Below the pieces are notes generated by a model. That model did no database searches. It was not told the origin of the DNA and saw only the letters and a list, made by a program, of their open reading frames with translations. Positions 30,991 through 41,118 of a stretch of DNA of 64,000 nucleotides are shown here, piece after piece. Source of the stretch: Amoebidium appalachense. Lineage: Eukaryota; Ichthyosporea. Every line of letters begins with the position of its first letter. The stretch's first letter is position 1. The translations under genes and the position numbers were made by a program. The stretch spans positions 7,874,001 to 7,938,000 of the forward strand of contig CAVNZM010000011.1 in the NCBI GenBank assembly GCA_963693365.1. Reading direction: 5' to 3'.

Positions 30991-31759
30991 GAAGTGGTGG
31001 AGCACACCTGTGCCTGCTTGTGATTGATCCACAGGCACCGGCTCATGTATCCCCTTGCTGGGGCTGGTAAAGACGACGTTGGCATAAGAATATTAAGTTT
31101 GTAAACGTGTTTTCTTTGCAGGAGAATTAGATAGCCCCGTTGGAGTGAAATTGTGTGTTGCGAGTGTGCTGTAAACTTCGTGGTAGTATAATGCTGTAGG
31201 CCAAAGTTTCAGGCTGCTAGCATTTTTATTTAGGGAGCTGTAGCTGTTTTTATGTTCTGTGGGATATGCCATATGGATATATTGATGAGTTTGAGTTATA
31301 TCTAGTCCGAAATGGGCGGCAATCGATTTGGTCTTTATGATCTAGGGGTTTTAGCCACTTGTGAAAATTTTTCATTGGTTGATGTGCAGCAAAAATTCCA
31401 TTTTGGTAGATTTCATGGATTTGATAGGTTCTAAGTCATTTCTTCATATTTCCATAGGCAAAAATGTGGGCCGCGCTCTATAATGAGCTTGCGTGGCCCC
31501 AGGGAGGTCAGTTGCGGCGCTACTGAGCGCGTTTAGGTCTCTTTAGGCCCAATTTTTTAGCTAAGTTTTTGCCCACCCACCACTTCCTTTGCCTATTTAG
31601 GCACTAGGCTAAGTTTTTTGAGCATGTTTCTGTATGACATTTGTCATTCTTTTCATTGCTCCTGTGGAGCACACCTGTGCCTGCTTGTGAGATTGATCCA
31701 CAGGCACCGGCTCATGTATCCCCTTGCTGGGGCTGGTAAAGACGACGTTGGCATAAGAA

Positions 31760-32546
31760 CGCCGATCATTTTGAGGAGTGGTTCCTGGAAATTTGCACTT
31801 CGTTTCCGGAAGGGACCGTAATCGTGATGGATAACGCACCGTATCACGCACGCATGAAGAACAGACCCCCCACAAAATCGAGCACCCGGAAATACATGGA
31901 GGAATGGATCGAGGAAAATGGGATCAAGCCGATGGACCCGACTACTGGCATGGAGAAGGATTACAACCCAAAGGATTATCGAACGGTCGAGATTCTTTGG
32001 AATTGAACTCGTGAGTAAGGAGCGTGATTCATATGTGGCCAATGCAAGGAGGGAGACCGACAGGATTGCTGAGGCATATGGCCATACAATTCTGTGGTTG
32101 CCAGTGGGGGGGTGTCGGTTCAACCCAATCGAAATGGCGTGGTCTCAGGTGAAGGGGTATGTAGCCCGAATAATAGCAAGTTCACCCTAGAGGAGGTTGA
32201 AAGATTGGTGAATGTGGGGTTGAGGTTGGTAGATGTAGATGATTGGAAGGCTCTCGTGCATAAGGCTGAGCGTCAGATTGCTGCATTTATTCATGGAGAT
32301 CAGGAAAATCTCGCTCTGCATAATCTTAGAAAAAGATTTAGGCGTCATGATGCCATTGATCAGCAGTTTGCAGAGCTCGAGCAGGACATTGATCCTGTTG
32401 AAGGTGTAAATGTGTATCTCAGGAAAGCCCCCCCCATCATGGGTCGAGTGGACACATGGGTATGTGCTTGTCTGGGAGAATGCACTTGTGATTGGGCGAG
32501 GTGTGAGCGGGTAGAGATAGAGCTGGATGAGAGTGATTGTGAGTGA
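31760..32546 (+). pseudogene. Tc1/mariner/IS630-type DDE transposase, C-terminal half, broken
   Basis: The reading resumes exactly at the retrotransposon terminus with ADHFEEWFLEICTSF. It contains the second catalytic Asp in VIVMDNAPYH (about 31824) and the third acidic residue in FNPIEMAWSQVKGYVA (about 32130-32160). The tail KFTLEEVERLVNVGLRLVD continues to a stop at 32544-32546. Frame changes near 32000 and 32165 and a TGA at 32004-32006 break it. With the minus-strand half at 1165-2633 it makes one complete transposase: the residues at the break are EMN + ADHF. DDE_3-type superfamily endonuclease is the best family call. Confidence 0.82.
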
Positions 32547-33026
32547 ATGAGAGTCCGATTCTGAGTGATTGAAGTCATACGAATGTAATATTGAATGTTT
32601 TCTGAATGAACTTTTGTTAATGAATGAATTATAATATATTTTTGAAATAAATAGAGATATTTAGAGACATTTTCATAAAACCCGATAAAGCATTCCATAC
32701 ATTCCACAGGCCGATCCGTGCACTGATGACCTCGTCCTCAGGGAGAGGGAAGACAAAAGCTGCAAATGCTACACCATTGTGATAGTAAAGTAAATTCATA
32801 CAGGCGCTACGATTTTTTTACACACAAAGTATATATATATATTTATTTGTGGTGGTAATTATGTGCATTTACTTTGCAGCCATTCTAAAGAAAACGCTCT
32901 CTGCATGTGCATGCATGTCCTTTGAAATCTTTATGGAATTTACTTTGCTCCTGGTAAGACGTACAAGGCTTGGCAACTGAGCCCACTCATTCCTGCCAAT
33001 CATATCATTGCGCTCTTACGTAAGCG
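32547..33026. other. Non-coding 3' part of the Tc1/mariner-like element
   Basis: AT-rich sequence between the transposase stop and the terminal repeat, including AATAAATAGAG near 32646 as a possible polyadenylation signal (AATAAA). I see no gene. Confidence 0.45.
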
Positions 33027-33080
33027 TTGCGCAAAGACCTGCCTTACTCTGATTGGTGCAAGAATTCAATGCAAAGGTTT
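33027..33080. repeat. Terminal inverted repeat, C-side, of the Tc1/mariner-like element
   Basis: It matches 3449-3502 when both are read outward, with the inner 48 bp at about 40/48 identity. It is followed by TA (33081-33082) and AATAGGCAAAGG, the complement of the YR linker. Together with the other side this reconstitutes CCTAGTGCC-TA-AATAGGC, the uninterrupted linker. Confidence 0.7.
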
Positions 33081-33220
33081 TAAATAGGCAAAGGGTGTGG
33101 TGGGTGGGCAAAAACTTAGCTAAAAAATTGGGCCTAACTTAAGAGACCTAAACGCGCTCAGTAGCGCCGCAACTGACCTCCCTGGGGCCGCGCAAGCACA
33201 TTATATAGCGCCGCCCACAT
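33081..33220 (-). repeat. Linker and partial A2 of the YR copy hosting the mariner insertion
   Basis: Minus-strand linker (33081-33107) and A-repeat sequence (33108-33220), with a 5-bp insertion (CTTAA) near 33139. It ends within the GC palindrome region at CCCACAT and switches at 33221 to plus-strand ORF1 sequence of copy F. Confidence 0.7.
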
Positions 33221-33224
33221 TGCA

Positions 33225-33648
33225 ATGGCCCCTCCTCCTGCTCTGGTGGCCAAGGAGGCCGCTCTCCTCGAAAAGCTTTTGGAGATCCCTACCGATGCGG
33301 ATTGGGTCAGCTACCGCAACAAACGGGAGGCTCTGACACTTGCCCGCATGCTGGATCTGCTGCTGGCTGCCGACCCTAAGGCCCGCAAGGAGTCGCCTGC
33401 TGTGGAAGTTGGTGTGCACCGTCTGCTGGCTGTGCAGACTGCTGATCAGTCCAACGGGGACTGGGCTGTTGCAGAGCAGTTTGAGGAGCTCCCTGCGCGC
33501 AGCCTGTCCCTGCCCCCTGCCTTGGCCACCCGGGCTGTTCGTCAAGCCAAGACCCTCGCCGAAGTCACCTGGGCTCGGCGCGGCCCCGGCATGGCCCATC
33601 CGGCGCCGGTCGATCGACCCCTCCGGGGACCAGTGGCCACAGGGCCTA
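33225..33648 (+). pseudogene. ORF1 of YR copy F with large internal deletion
   Basis: It begins MAPPPALVAKEAA at 33225. After PTDAD the sequence jumps to WVSYRNKREAL, removing about 630 bp; GCGGA is shared at both sides of the break. The C-terminal region is readable until a shift near 33590 (GGCATGGCCC for GGCAGTGGCCC), so the expected stop at 33646-33648 is bypassed in the shifted frame. The A repeat and leader are missing upstream. Confidence 0.75.
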
Positions 33649-33726
33649 AACGGCCCTTTGGGGGTTCGGCACGCGGTTGTGTATTTTATTTTCTGGTGGT
33701 TTCTTGCCGCGTGCCCTTGATTTAAT

Positions 33727-35785
33727 ATGCCCCCTAATTTTTCTCAGGATTCCACAGCTTTGCCACGTCATGTCTTTGCCGCCTCTGATTTGTTTCCTGT
33801 TCCGGCCAATCCTGTGCCGGACCGTTCTGGACAAGCCCGTCTACGGAGTCAACGCCTTCGGCAACGTCTGTCTCACCGCCTGAAGGGGGTTACCTTGGCT
33901 AACCGTTGTCTTGGTGCCCTCAACGAGCTGTGGGCAGGCGGGACTTGCCCATTCCCGACCCCGTTGGTGAACAGTCACCACCATGCCCTGTGGACCTTTG
34001 TCCTTAGGGCCAGCTACGCTGCTATACGCGCGGGTGTCTACGACGCTCAGCCTGCGAGTAGTGTCTTGGCTGCGTTCCCCGCGGCCTACCCTGTATTGAC
34101 AGGATGGCTACCTCTCACGGCGGCAAATGCCGCTTTGCCACCCCCTGGGGTTGGAGCCACAGTGGACGTGTTGCAGTTTTTGTCTCCTACACTGCAGCCG
34201 TTTTTGGCCAACTGCGACGGCGGCCTTCTCAAGCCTGTTCCGCCGACGCCTGCAGAGCTGCGCCGCATCCAACCGGCGCATCACGTTCCCAGTGGGGAAT
34301 ACGGTCCCCTCCTTCTTCGGCTTCAAGATTGCGGCATGGTGCATTATTTCGCGGCGGAGGAAAAACCACTGGCCATCAATGGGCTGTTTGGGGTCCCCAA
34401 AAACACCAGAGCCCGCGTCATTTTTGACGGCCGCCGTGGCAACCTGTTCTTTTCCCGTGATCATCCTGCCCTCAAGGTGCACCTGCCCAACCCTGCCGAT
34501 TTTGCCGATCTGTTGCTGGGACCTGAGGATTGCCTCTATTTTGGCAAGTCGGACATGGACAACCAGTTCCATCGCCTTCTTGCCCCCGAGTGGCTGTGGC
34601 GGTACTTCGGATTGCCGCCTGTGTCTTCGGAGGCTGTTGGTCTTTCTGGGCCCGACCGGCTTGTGTACCGGGCCCTCAAGACCGTGCCCATGCGCTGGGT
34701 GCATTCTGTGCTTGTGGCTCAAGGCGTCCATGGGCAACTAGTTGGCTGACCGAGCCGGCATGCCTCGCATTGAGCGCCTCTGTGCGATAGTGCCGCGGCC
34801 TGTGGAGGCCACGCAGCATGCCCTGTATGTGGACGACTGTGGCTGGGTCGGCACAGATGCCACCGCCATCAATCGTCAGCGTGAATCGTATCATGGCGTC
34901 ACCGGCCCGGCTGGTCTTCCCTCCAACGTCAAGAAGGATGTGGCTGCTGGTTCGCCGTCCTCTATGGGGCTCCTAGGGTTGGAAATGCATCGCTCTGGGA
35001 TATTGCGCCCGTCTGGTGCTTCCTTGTGCCGTCTGGTGGCAGAAACCCAGGCCGTGTTGCGTCGTGGTGTCGTCACACAGCTCCGTTTGCAGCAGTTGCT
35101 TGGTGGTTGGGTGTGGGCGGCACTGCTGCAGCAGCCGCTTTTGTCGGTTCTGAGTGCCGTCTACAGTTTTGTGGAGCAGCTGGGGGGTCGAGAACAGCCC
35201 CTTCCACCGCCCGTGTTGTGGGAGCTTCAGGCGATGTGTTCTTTGGCCCCGTTGATGCGTTGTGATTTGCGTTCTGGGTTTGCTAGCACCATGTTCTGCA
35301 CTGATGCTTCCTTGTTGGGTGGTGCAGTGGTGTCCCGGGTGCTGCCAGCAGCGCTTCTCCGCCAAGTGCTGCCTCACTGCAACCGGCGTGGCCACTACAG
35401 CCCGCTGTCTGATCCCGTGCACGAGCCAAGCCCGTCCGCCCCCCCGGCACCTATCCTGGCAGCTGTTGGTGGCGGGTGGACCACCAACATCAGTCATCGT
35501 TGGCGCCACCCCGACCACATCAACATTCTGGAGGGAGAAGCCTTGCTCCTGGGGCTTCGTCGATTAGGTCGGTCTACGGCTGCCCGGGGCTCCCGCTACC
35601 TTTGGGGCCTTGATTCGACGGCGCTGCTTGGGGCTGTGGCTAAGGGTCGTTCAGCATCCCGACGCCTTAACCGTGTATGCCGCCAGGTGGCTGCCTACAC
35701 GCTTGCCCTCGACATTCGTTTGTATTGTATGTGGCTGCCGTCGGCCCACAATCCTGCAGATGGTCCCTCGCGGTTTTCTGGTTGA
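33727..35785 (+). pseudogene. ORF2 RT-RNase H of YR copy F, one frameshift
   Basis: It is open from MPPNFSQDS through the RT motif A (FGKSDMDNQFHRLL). An extra ACTA at about 34736 (GGGCAACTAGTTGG) then shifts the frame and stops it at 34747-34749. The remainder, with YVDDCGWVG, CTDASLLGG, LEGEALLLG, LDSTALLG and PSAHNPADG, is open in the second frame to 35785. Apart from this 4-base insertion the gene is complete and similar to copy D. Confidence 0.85.
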
Positions 35786-36088
35786 CCAGGCCATAAAGCC
35801 CCCAACCCTCAAGGCTACCGGGATGTTGTTGTTGAGTTCCTGGATTTGTTGCCCCGTGGCACCGACACCAAGTCCCCCGCCGACCTGGACGACCTCCTGG
35901 TGGAGAATTTTCAGGAGTGTTATGCCATTGATCCATCGCGTGGCCAGCGTCAGCAATGTGTCAACACAGCTGCCGGCATCAAACATATCATGCCCCGCCT
36001 GGGTCCACACCTGCAGGCCGCCCAACGGAGCCTGCAGGGCTGGAACCGGCTTGTTCCAGCAAAGACCACGCCCCCGCTTCCGTTTTCA
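35760..36088 (+). pseudogene. ORF3 tyrosine recombinase N-terminal fragment, YR copy F
   Basis: It starts MVPRGFLVDQ, loses one C near 35815 (AAGGCTACC) and then reads on in a second frame (GTDTKSPADLDDLLVENFQECYA to PLPFS). It ends at about 36088, before the catalytic domain, where inverted recombinase sequence follows. Confidence 0.75.
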
Positions 36089-36300
36089 CAAGATCCGCAC
36101 GGGTGAGCAGAAGCAGCTCACTGACACGAAAATAACACTCAAATCTGAGCAAAACAACAAAACCAAACAAGGGGCCAATTTTGGAATACCTCGTCCTCGT
36201 CACTCGCCATCATTTGTATTCCAAAATTGGCCCCTTGTTTGGTATTGCTGTTTTGCTCGGATTTGATATTTAGTTTGTAAACCAGTTTTTTCTTTGCAGG
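36089..36300. repeat. Inverted ORF3 fragments forming a 50-bp palindrome, plus A-repeat scrap
   Basis: About 36090-36188 is recombinase sequence on the minus strand, and 36190-36267 is the same region on the plus strand. The 50-bp arms 36139-36188 and 36217-36266 are near-perfect inverted repeats around a 28-bp spacer. Bases 36267-36300 are the first ~33 bp of an A repeat (ATTTAGTTTGTAAACCAG). This is the switch point from plus-oriented copy F to minus-oriented copy G. Confidence 0.65.
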
Positions 36301-37021
36301 AGGAGCCGGTGCCTGTGGATCAATCTCACAAGCAGGCACAGGTGTGCTCCACAGGAGCAATGAAAAGAATGACAAATGTCATACAGAAACATGCTCAAAA
36401 AACGTAGCCTAGTGCCTAAATAGGCAAAGGGTGTGGTGGGTGGGCAAAAACTTAGCTAAAAAATTGGGCCTAAAGAGACCTAAACGCGCTCAGTAGCGCC
36501 GCAACTGACCTCCCTGGGGCCACGCAAGCTCATTATAGAGCGCGGCCCACATTTTTGCCTATGGAAATATGAAGAAATGACTTAGAACCTATCAAATCCA
36601 TGAAATCTACCAAAATGGAATTTTTGCTGCACATCAACCAATGAAAAATTTTCACAAGTGGCTAAAACCCCTAGATCATAAAGACCAAATCCATTGCCGC
36701 CCATTTCGGACTAGATATAACTCAAACTCATCAATATATCCATATGGCATATCCCACAGAACATAAAAACAGCTACAGCTCCCTAAATAAAAATGCTAGC
36801 AGCCTGAAACTTTGGCCTACAGCATTATACTACCACGAAGTTTACAGCACACTCGCAACACACAATTTCACTCCAACGGGGCTATCTAATTCTCCTGCAA
36901 AGAAAACACGTTTACAAACTTAATATTCTTATGCCAACGTCGTCTTTACCAGCCCCAGCAAGGGGATACATGAGCCGGTGCCTGTGGATCAATCTCACAA
37001 GCAGGCACAGGTGTGCTCCAC
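36301..37021 (-). repeat. Truncated B2, linker, A2 and B1 of YR copy G
   Basis: On the minus strand: B1 (37021-36926), A2 (36925-36443, lacking the same 22 bp as copy E), linker with GCTCCTGTGGAGC, and B2 cut at about 36301. The B1/A2 joint reads AAGAA then TATTAAG. Confidence 0.8.
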
Positions 37022-37027
37022 CACTCC

Positions 37028-37956
37028 CTACCTGGCACGGGAAGGAACGAACCATGCCGTGGGTGACTGACGCAGCGCTGCAGCCCGGGCAAGGAGCGAC
37101 GCAGGCACGCGAATAGAAAGAACAAGAGACTGGCCGGCCTGCACATACCGGCGGAGGGAGGCATGCGATCTCCATCGACCACGCAGAGCAATCGTCTCTA
37201 CTGAAACACCCCTGACATAGTCTCTCGAGGCACCACCATGGCGAAGACTGTGAAGATGGAACCCATACTCGTTGAGGCCGAGGGAGTCACATGCCGCGTG
37301 GAACTTAGCACGCAGAACATCATACGAGAAAGGAAACAGCCGCGCAGAAGGGGGGCGCCACGGAACCAGAAAGACAGGATGGCCAACAGGGACGGATCGG
37401 TGATGGGGACAAACTGATTTGGACCGGTCTTGGTGTCGGCCAGGCGGATGCCGCCTGTACCGGGTGGCATGTCGTGGGGAACGGGGTCGTCGGGCAAAAT
37501 AAGATCCGCACGGGTGAGCATAAGCAGCTCACTGACACGAAAATAACACTCAAATCCGAGCAAAACAGCAATACCAAACAATGGGCCAATTATGGAATAC
37601 AAATGATGGCCAATGACAAGGACCAATGAAAACGGAAGCGGGGGCGTGGTCTTTGCTGGAACAAGCCGGTTCCAGCCCTGCAGGCTCCGTTGGGCGGCCT
37701 GCAGGTGTGGACCCAGGCGTGGCATGAAATGCTTGATGCCGGCAGCTGTGTTGACACAGCGCTGACGCTGGCCACGCGATGGATCAATGGCATAACACTC
37801 CTCAAAATACTCCACCAGGAGGTCGTCCAGTTCGGCGGGGGACTTGGTGTCGGTACCAGGGGGCAACCAATCCAGGAACTCAACAACAGCATCCCGGTAG
37901 GCCTTGAGGGTTGGGGGCTTTATGGCCTGGTCAGCCAGAAAACCGTGAGGGACCAT
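37028..37956 (-). pseudogene. ORF3 tyrosine recombinase of YR copy G, frameshifted
   Basis: It starts MVPHGFLADQ at 37956. The frame includes YFRVSELLMLTRADL but loses one base in the C run near 37358, so the HxxR box (HLHSLRHGG) and the Tyr (LRRYVQ) lie in another frame down to the expected stop at 37028-37030. The shifted product ends at 37198. Otherwise very close to copy D. Confidence 0.82.
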
Positions 37957-39985
37957 CTGCAGGATTGTGGGCTGACGGCAGCCACACACAATACAAACGA
38001 ATGTCGAGGGCAAGCGTGTAGGCAGCCACCTGGCGGCATACACGGTTCAGGCGTCGGGAGGCTGAACGACCCTTAGCAACAGCCCCAAGCAGCGCCGTCG
38101 AATCAAGGCCCCAAAGGTAGCGGGAGCCCCGGGCAGCCGTAGACCGACCTAATCGACGAAGCCCCAGGAGCAAGGCTTCTCCCTCCAGAATGTTGATGTG
38201 GTCGGAGTGGCGCCAACGATGACTGATGTTGGTGGTCCATCGGCCACCAACAGCTGCCAGGATAGGTGCCGGGGGGGCGGACGGGCTTGGCTCGTGCACA
38301 GGACCAGACAGCTGGCTGTAGTGGCCACGCCGGTTGCAGTGAGGCAGCACTTCGCGGAGAAGCGTTGCTGGAAGCACCCGGGACACCACTGCACCACCCA
38401 ACAAGGAAGCATCAGTGCAGAACATGGTGCTAGCAAACCCAGAACGCAAATCACAACGCATCAAAGGGGCCAAAGCACACATCGCCTGAAGCTCCCACAC
38501 CACGGGCGGGGGAAGGGGCTGTTCCCGACCCCCCAGCTGCTCCACAAAACTGTAGACGGCACTCAGAACCGACAAAAGCGGCCGCTGCAGCAGTGCCGCC
38601 CACACCCAACCACCAAGCAACTGCTGCAAACGGAGCTGCGTGACGACACCACGACGCAACACGGCCTGGGTTTCCGCCACCAGACGGCACAAGGAAGCGC
38701 CAGACGGGCGCAATATCCCAGAGCGATGCATTTCCAGGCCTAGCAGCACCATAGAGGACGACGAACCAGCAGCCACATCCTTCTTGACATTGGAGGGAAG
38801 ACCAGCCGGGCCGGTGACGCCATGATACGATTCACGCTGACGATTGATGGCGGTGGCATCTGTGCCGACCCAGCCACAGTCGTCCACATACAGGGCATGC
38901 TGCGTGGCCTCCACAGGCCGCGGCACTATCGCACAGAGGCGCTCAATGCGGGGCATGCCGGCTCGGTCAGCCAACTGCCCATGGACGTCTTGAGCCACAA
39001 GCACAGAATGCACCCAGCCCATGGGCACGGTCTTAAGGGCCGGGTACACAAGCCGGTCGGGCCCAGAAATGCCAACAGCCTCCGAAGACACAGGCGGCAA
39101 GCCGAAGTACCGCCACAGCCACTCGGGGGCAAGAAGACGATGGAACTGGTTGTCCATGTCCGACTTGCCAAAATAGAGGCAATCCTCAGGCCCCAGCAAC
39201 AGATCGGCAAAATCGGCAGGGTTGGGCAGGTGCACCTGGAGGGCAGGATGATCACGGGCAAAGAACAGGTTGCCACGGCTGCCGTCAAAAATGACGCGGG
39301 CTCTGGTGTCTTTGGGGACCCCAAACAGCCCATTGATGGCCAGTGGTTTTTCCTTCGCCTCGAAATAGTGCACCATGCCGCAGTCTTGAAGCCGAAGAAG
39401 CAGGGGACCGTATTCCCCACTGGGAACGTGATGCGCCGGTCGGATGCGGCGCAGCTCTGCAGGCGTCGGCGGAACAGGCTTGAGAAGGCCGCCGTCGCAG
39501 TTGGCCAAAAACGGCTGCAGCGTAGGAGACAAAAACTGCAACACGTCCACTGTGGCTCCAACCCCAGGGGGTGGCAAAGCGGCATTTGCCGCCGTGAGAG
39601 GTAGCCATCCTGTCAATACAGGGTAGGCCGCGGGGAACGCAGCCAAGACACTACTCGCAGGCTGAGCGTCGTAGACACCCGCGCGTATAGCATCGTAGCT
39701 GGCCCTAAGGACAAAGGTCCACAGGGCATGGTGGTGACTGTTCACCAACCGGGTCGGGAATGGGCAAGGGCCGCCTGCCCACGGCTTGTTGAGGGCACCA
39801 AGACAACGGTTAGCCAAGGTAACCCCCTTCAGGCGGTGAGACAGACGTTGCCGACGGCGTTGACTCCGTAGACTGGCTTGTCCAGAACGGTCCGGCACAG
39901 GAATGGCCGGAACAGGAAACAAATCAGAGGCGGCAAAGACATGACGTGGCATAGCTGTGGAATCCTTAGAAAAATTAGGGGGCAT
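37931..39985 (-). CDS. ORF2, reverse transcriptase and RNase H (copy G), intact
   Basis: A 684-aa minus-strand frame starting MPPNFSKDS at 39985, collinear and nearly identical with copy D. All catalytic motifs are kept: FGKSDMDNQFHRLL, ALYVDDCGWVG, CTDASLLGG, LEGEALLLGL, GLDSTALLG and PSAHNPADG. It overlaps the ORF3 start by 26 nt and lies 77 bp after ORF1. It is in inverted orientation relative to copies D, E and F, so the window holds long inverted repeats of this gene. Confidence 0.92.
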   Translation of the reverse strand: MPPNFSKDSTAMPRHVFAASDLFPVPAIPVPDRSGQASLRSQRRRQRLSHRLKGVTLANRCLGALNKPWAGGPCPFPTRLVNSHHHALWTFVLRASYDAIRAGVYDAQPASSVLAAFPAAYPVLTGWLPLTAANAALPPPGVGATVDVLQFLSPTLQPFLANCDGGLLKPVPPTPAELRRIRPAHHVPSGEYGPLLLRLQDCGMVHYFEAKEKPLAINGLFGVPKDTRARVIFDGSRGNLFFARDHPALQVHLPNPADFADLLLGPEDCLYFGKSDMDNQFHRLLAPEWLWRYFGLPPVSSEAVGISGPDRLVYPALKTVPMGWVHSVLVAQDVHGQLADRAGMPRIERLCAIVPRPVEATQHALYVDDCGWVGTDATAINRQRESYHGVTGPAGLPSNVKKDVAAGSSSSMVLLGLEMHRSGILRPSGASLCRLVAETQAVLRRGVVTQLRLQQLLGGWVWAALLQRPLLSVLSAVYSFVEQLGGREQPLPPPVVWELQAMCALAPLMRCDLRSGFASTMFCTDASLLGGAVVSRVLPATLLREVLPHCNRRGHYSQLSGPVHEPSPSAPPAPILAAVGGRWTTNISHRWRHSDHINILEGEALLLGLRRLGRSTAARGSRYLWGLDSTALLGAVAKGRSASRRLNRVCRQVAAYTLALDIRLYCVWLPSAHNPADGPSRFSG

Positions 39986-40062
39986 ATTGAATCAAGGGCA
40001 CGTGGCAGGAAACCACAAGAAAATAATATACAGAACCGCGTGCCGAACCCCCAAAGGGCCGT

Positions 40063-41118
40063 TTAGGCCCTGTGGCCACCGGTCCCCGGAGGGGTCGATG
40101 GACCGGCTCCGGATGGGCCACTGCCGGGACCGCGCCGAGCCCGGGTGACTTCGGCGAGGGTCTTGGCTTGACGAACAGCCCGGGTGGCCAAGGCAGGGGG
40201 CAGGGGCAGGCTGCGCGCAGGGAGCTCCTCAAACTGCTCTGCAACAGCCCAGTCCCCGTTGGACTGATCAGCAGTCTGCACAGCCAGCAGACGGCGCACA
40301 CCAACTTCCACAGCAGGTGACTCCTTGCGGGCCTTAGGGTCGGCGGCCAGCAGCAGATCCAGCATACGGGCAAGCGTCAGAGCCTCCCGTTTGTTGCGGT
40401 AGCTGACCCAATCCGCCGCGTGGACAGCCGCAGTGACCGAGGCCTGGTCAGCCAAGGTGCTCTTGAGGTAGGAAGGGGCCAGACGTTCTTTGACGCGCAG
40501 GTTGACTTTGGCGCCGCTGGAGAGCAGATAACGGCTGGGGTTGGGTTTGGAACGGCCAGAGGAACGACGGCTGCGAGAGGAACGACCGTAGCCACTGCTG
40601 CTGGAATCAGAATCCTCACTCGACGATGGGGTGTCTTCACTGCCGGTGTCGTACGCATAGACAGGCTCCTTGCCCTTTGCCCGCGCAGACAGCGTGCTCA
40701 GCAGGCCGCCGGCAGAGGGCTTCTTGGGGCGACCAGACTGGGCAACAGAGAGGGCTTGCACTTGGGCAGAAAGCGCCTGCAGCTGCTCTTGGACGTCTAC
40801 ACCGTCAGAACGCCGCTGGGGAGAGGGCGACCCAGGTGGGGGGGAGGCACGGCCGCTGCGAGGAGTGCGACAGAGCAAGTGCAGCTGGTCGGTGACTTTC
40901 CAACCGACCATCTCAGGGTCATCAAAAGCCACCGAGCGCGCCTTGAGGGCTGAAACCACACTGTTGACGGTTTCTGCCGGCAGGCTGTTCCAGGGGAGGG
41001 CGTTGGACTGCAAAACGGCCAGACTTTTGAGACTTGCGTCGTCCGCATCGGTAGAGATCTCCAAAAGCTTTTCGAGGAGAGCGGCCCCCTTGGCGACCAG
41101 AGCAGATGGAGGGGCCAT
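40063..41118 (-). CDS. ORF1, Gag-like protein (copy G), intact
   Basis: A 351-aa minus-strand frame starting MAPPSALVAKG at 41118. It has the same domain order as copy D: helical N-terminus, Pro/Ser linker, short coiled coil, Ser/Asp tract (SSSEDSDSSSSGYG), basic Arg/Ser patch, helical C-terminal region and Gly/Pro tail. Its first 144 codons match the partial copy at 1-433. Stop at 40063-40065. Confidence 0.82.
   Translation of the reverse strand: MAPPSALVAKGAALLEKLLEISTDADDASLKSLAVLQSNALPWNSLPAETVNSVVSALKARSVAFDDPEMVGWKVTDQLHLLCRTPRSGRASPPPGSPSPQRRSDGVDVQEQLQALSAQVQALSVAQSGRPKKPSAGGLLSTLSARAKGKEPVYAYDTGSEDTPSSSEDSDSSSSGYGRSSRSRRSSGRSKPNPSRYLLSSGAKVNLRVKERLAPSYLKSTLADQASVTAAVHAADWVSYRNKREALTLARMLDLLLAADPKARKESPAVEVGVRRLLAVQTADQSNGDWAVAEQFEELPARSLPLPPALATRAVRQAKTLAEVTRARRGPGSGPSGAGPSTPPGTGGHRA

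Larger units (their letters stand above)
27429..31759 (+). mobile_element. YR retrotransposon copy E, 5'-truncated, with a true 3' end
   Basis: The left edge is inside ORF1 at the same base as at 14715. Body, B1 (30997-31090), A2 (31091-31572), linker and B2 (31664-31759) are all present. The 3' end GGCATAAGAA at 31759 abuts the second half of the Tc1/mariner-like transposase. A2 lacks 22 bp (GCTGTAGGCCAAAG), a loss shared with the A2 at 36443-36925. Confidence 0.85.
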
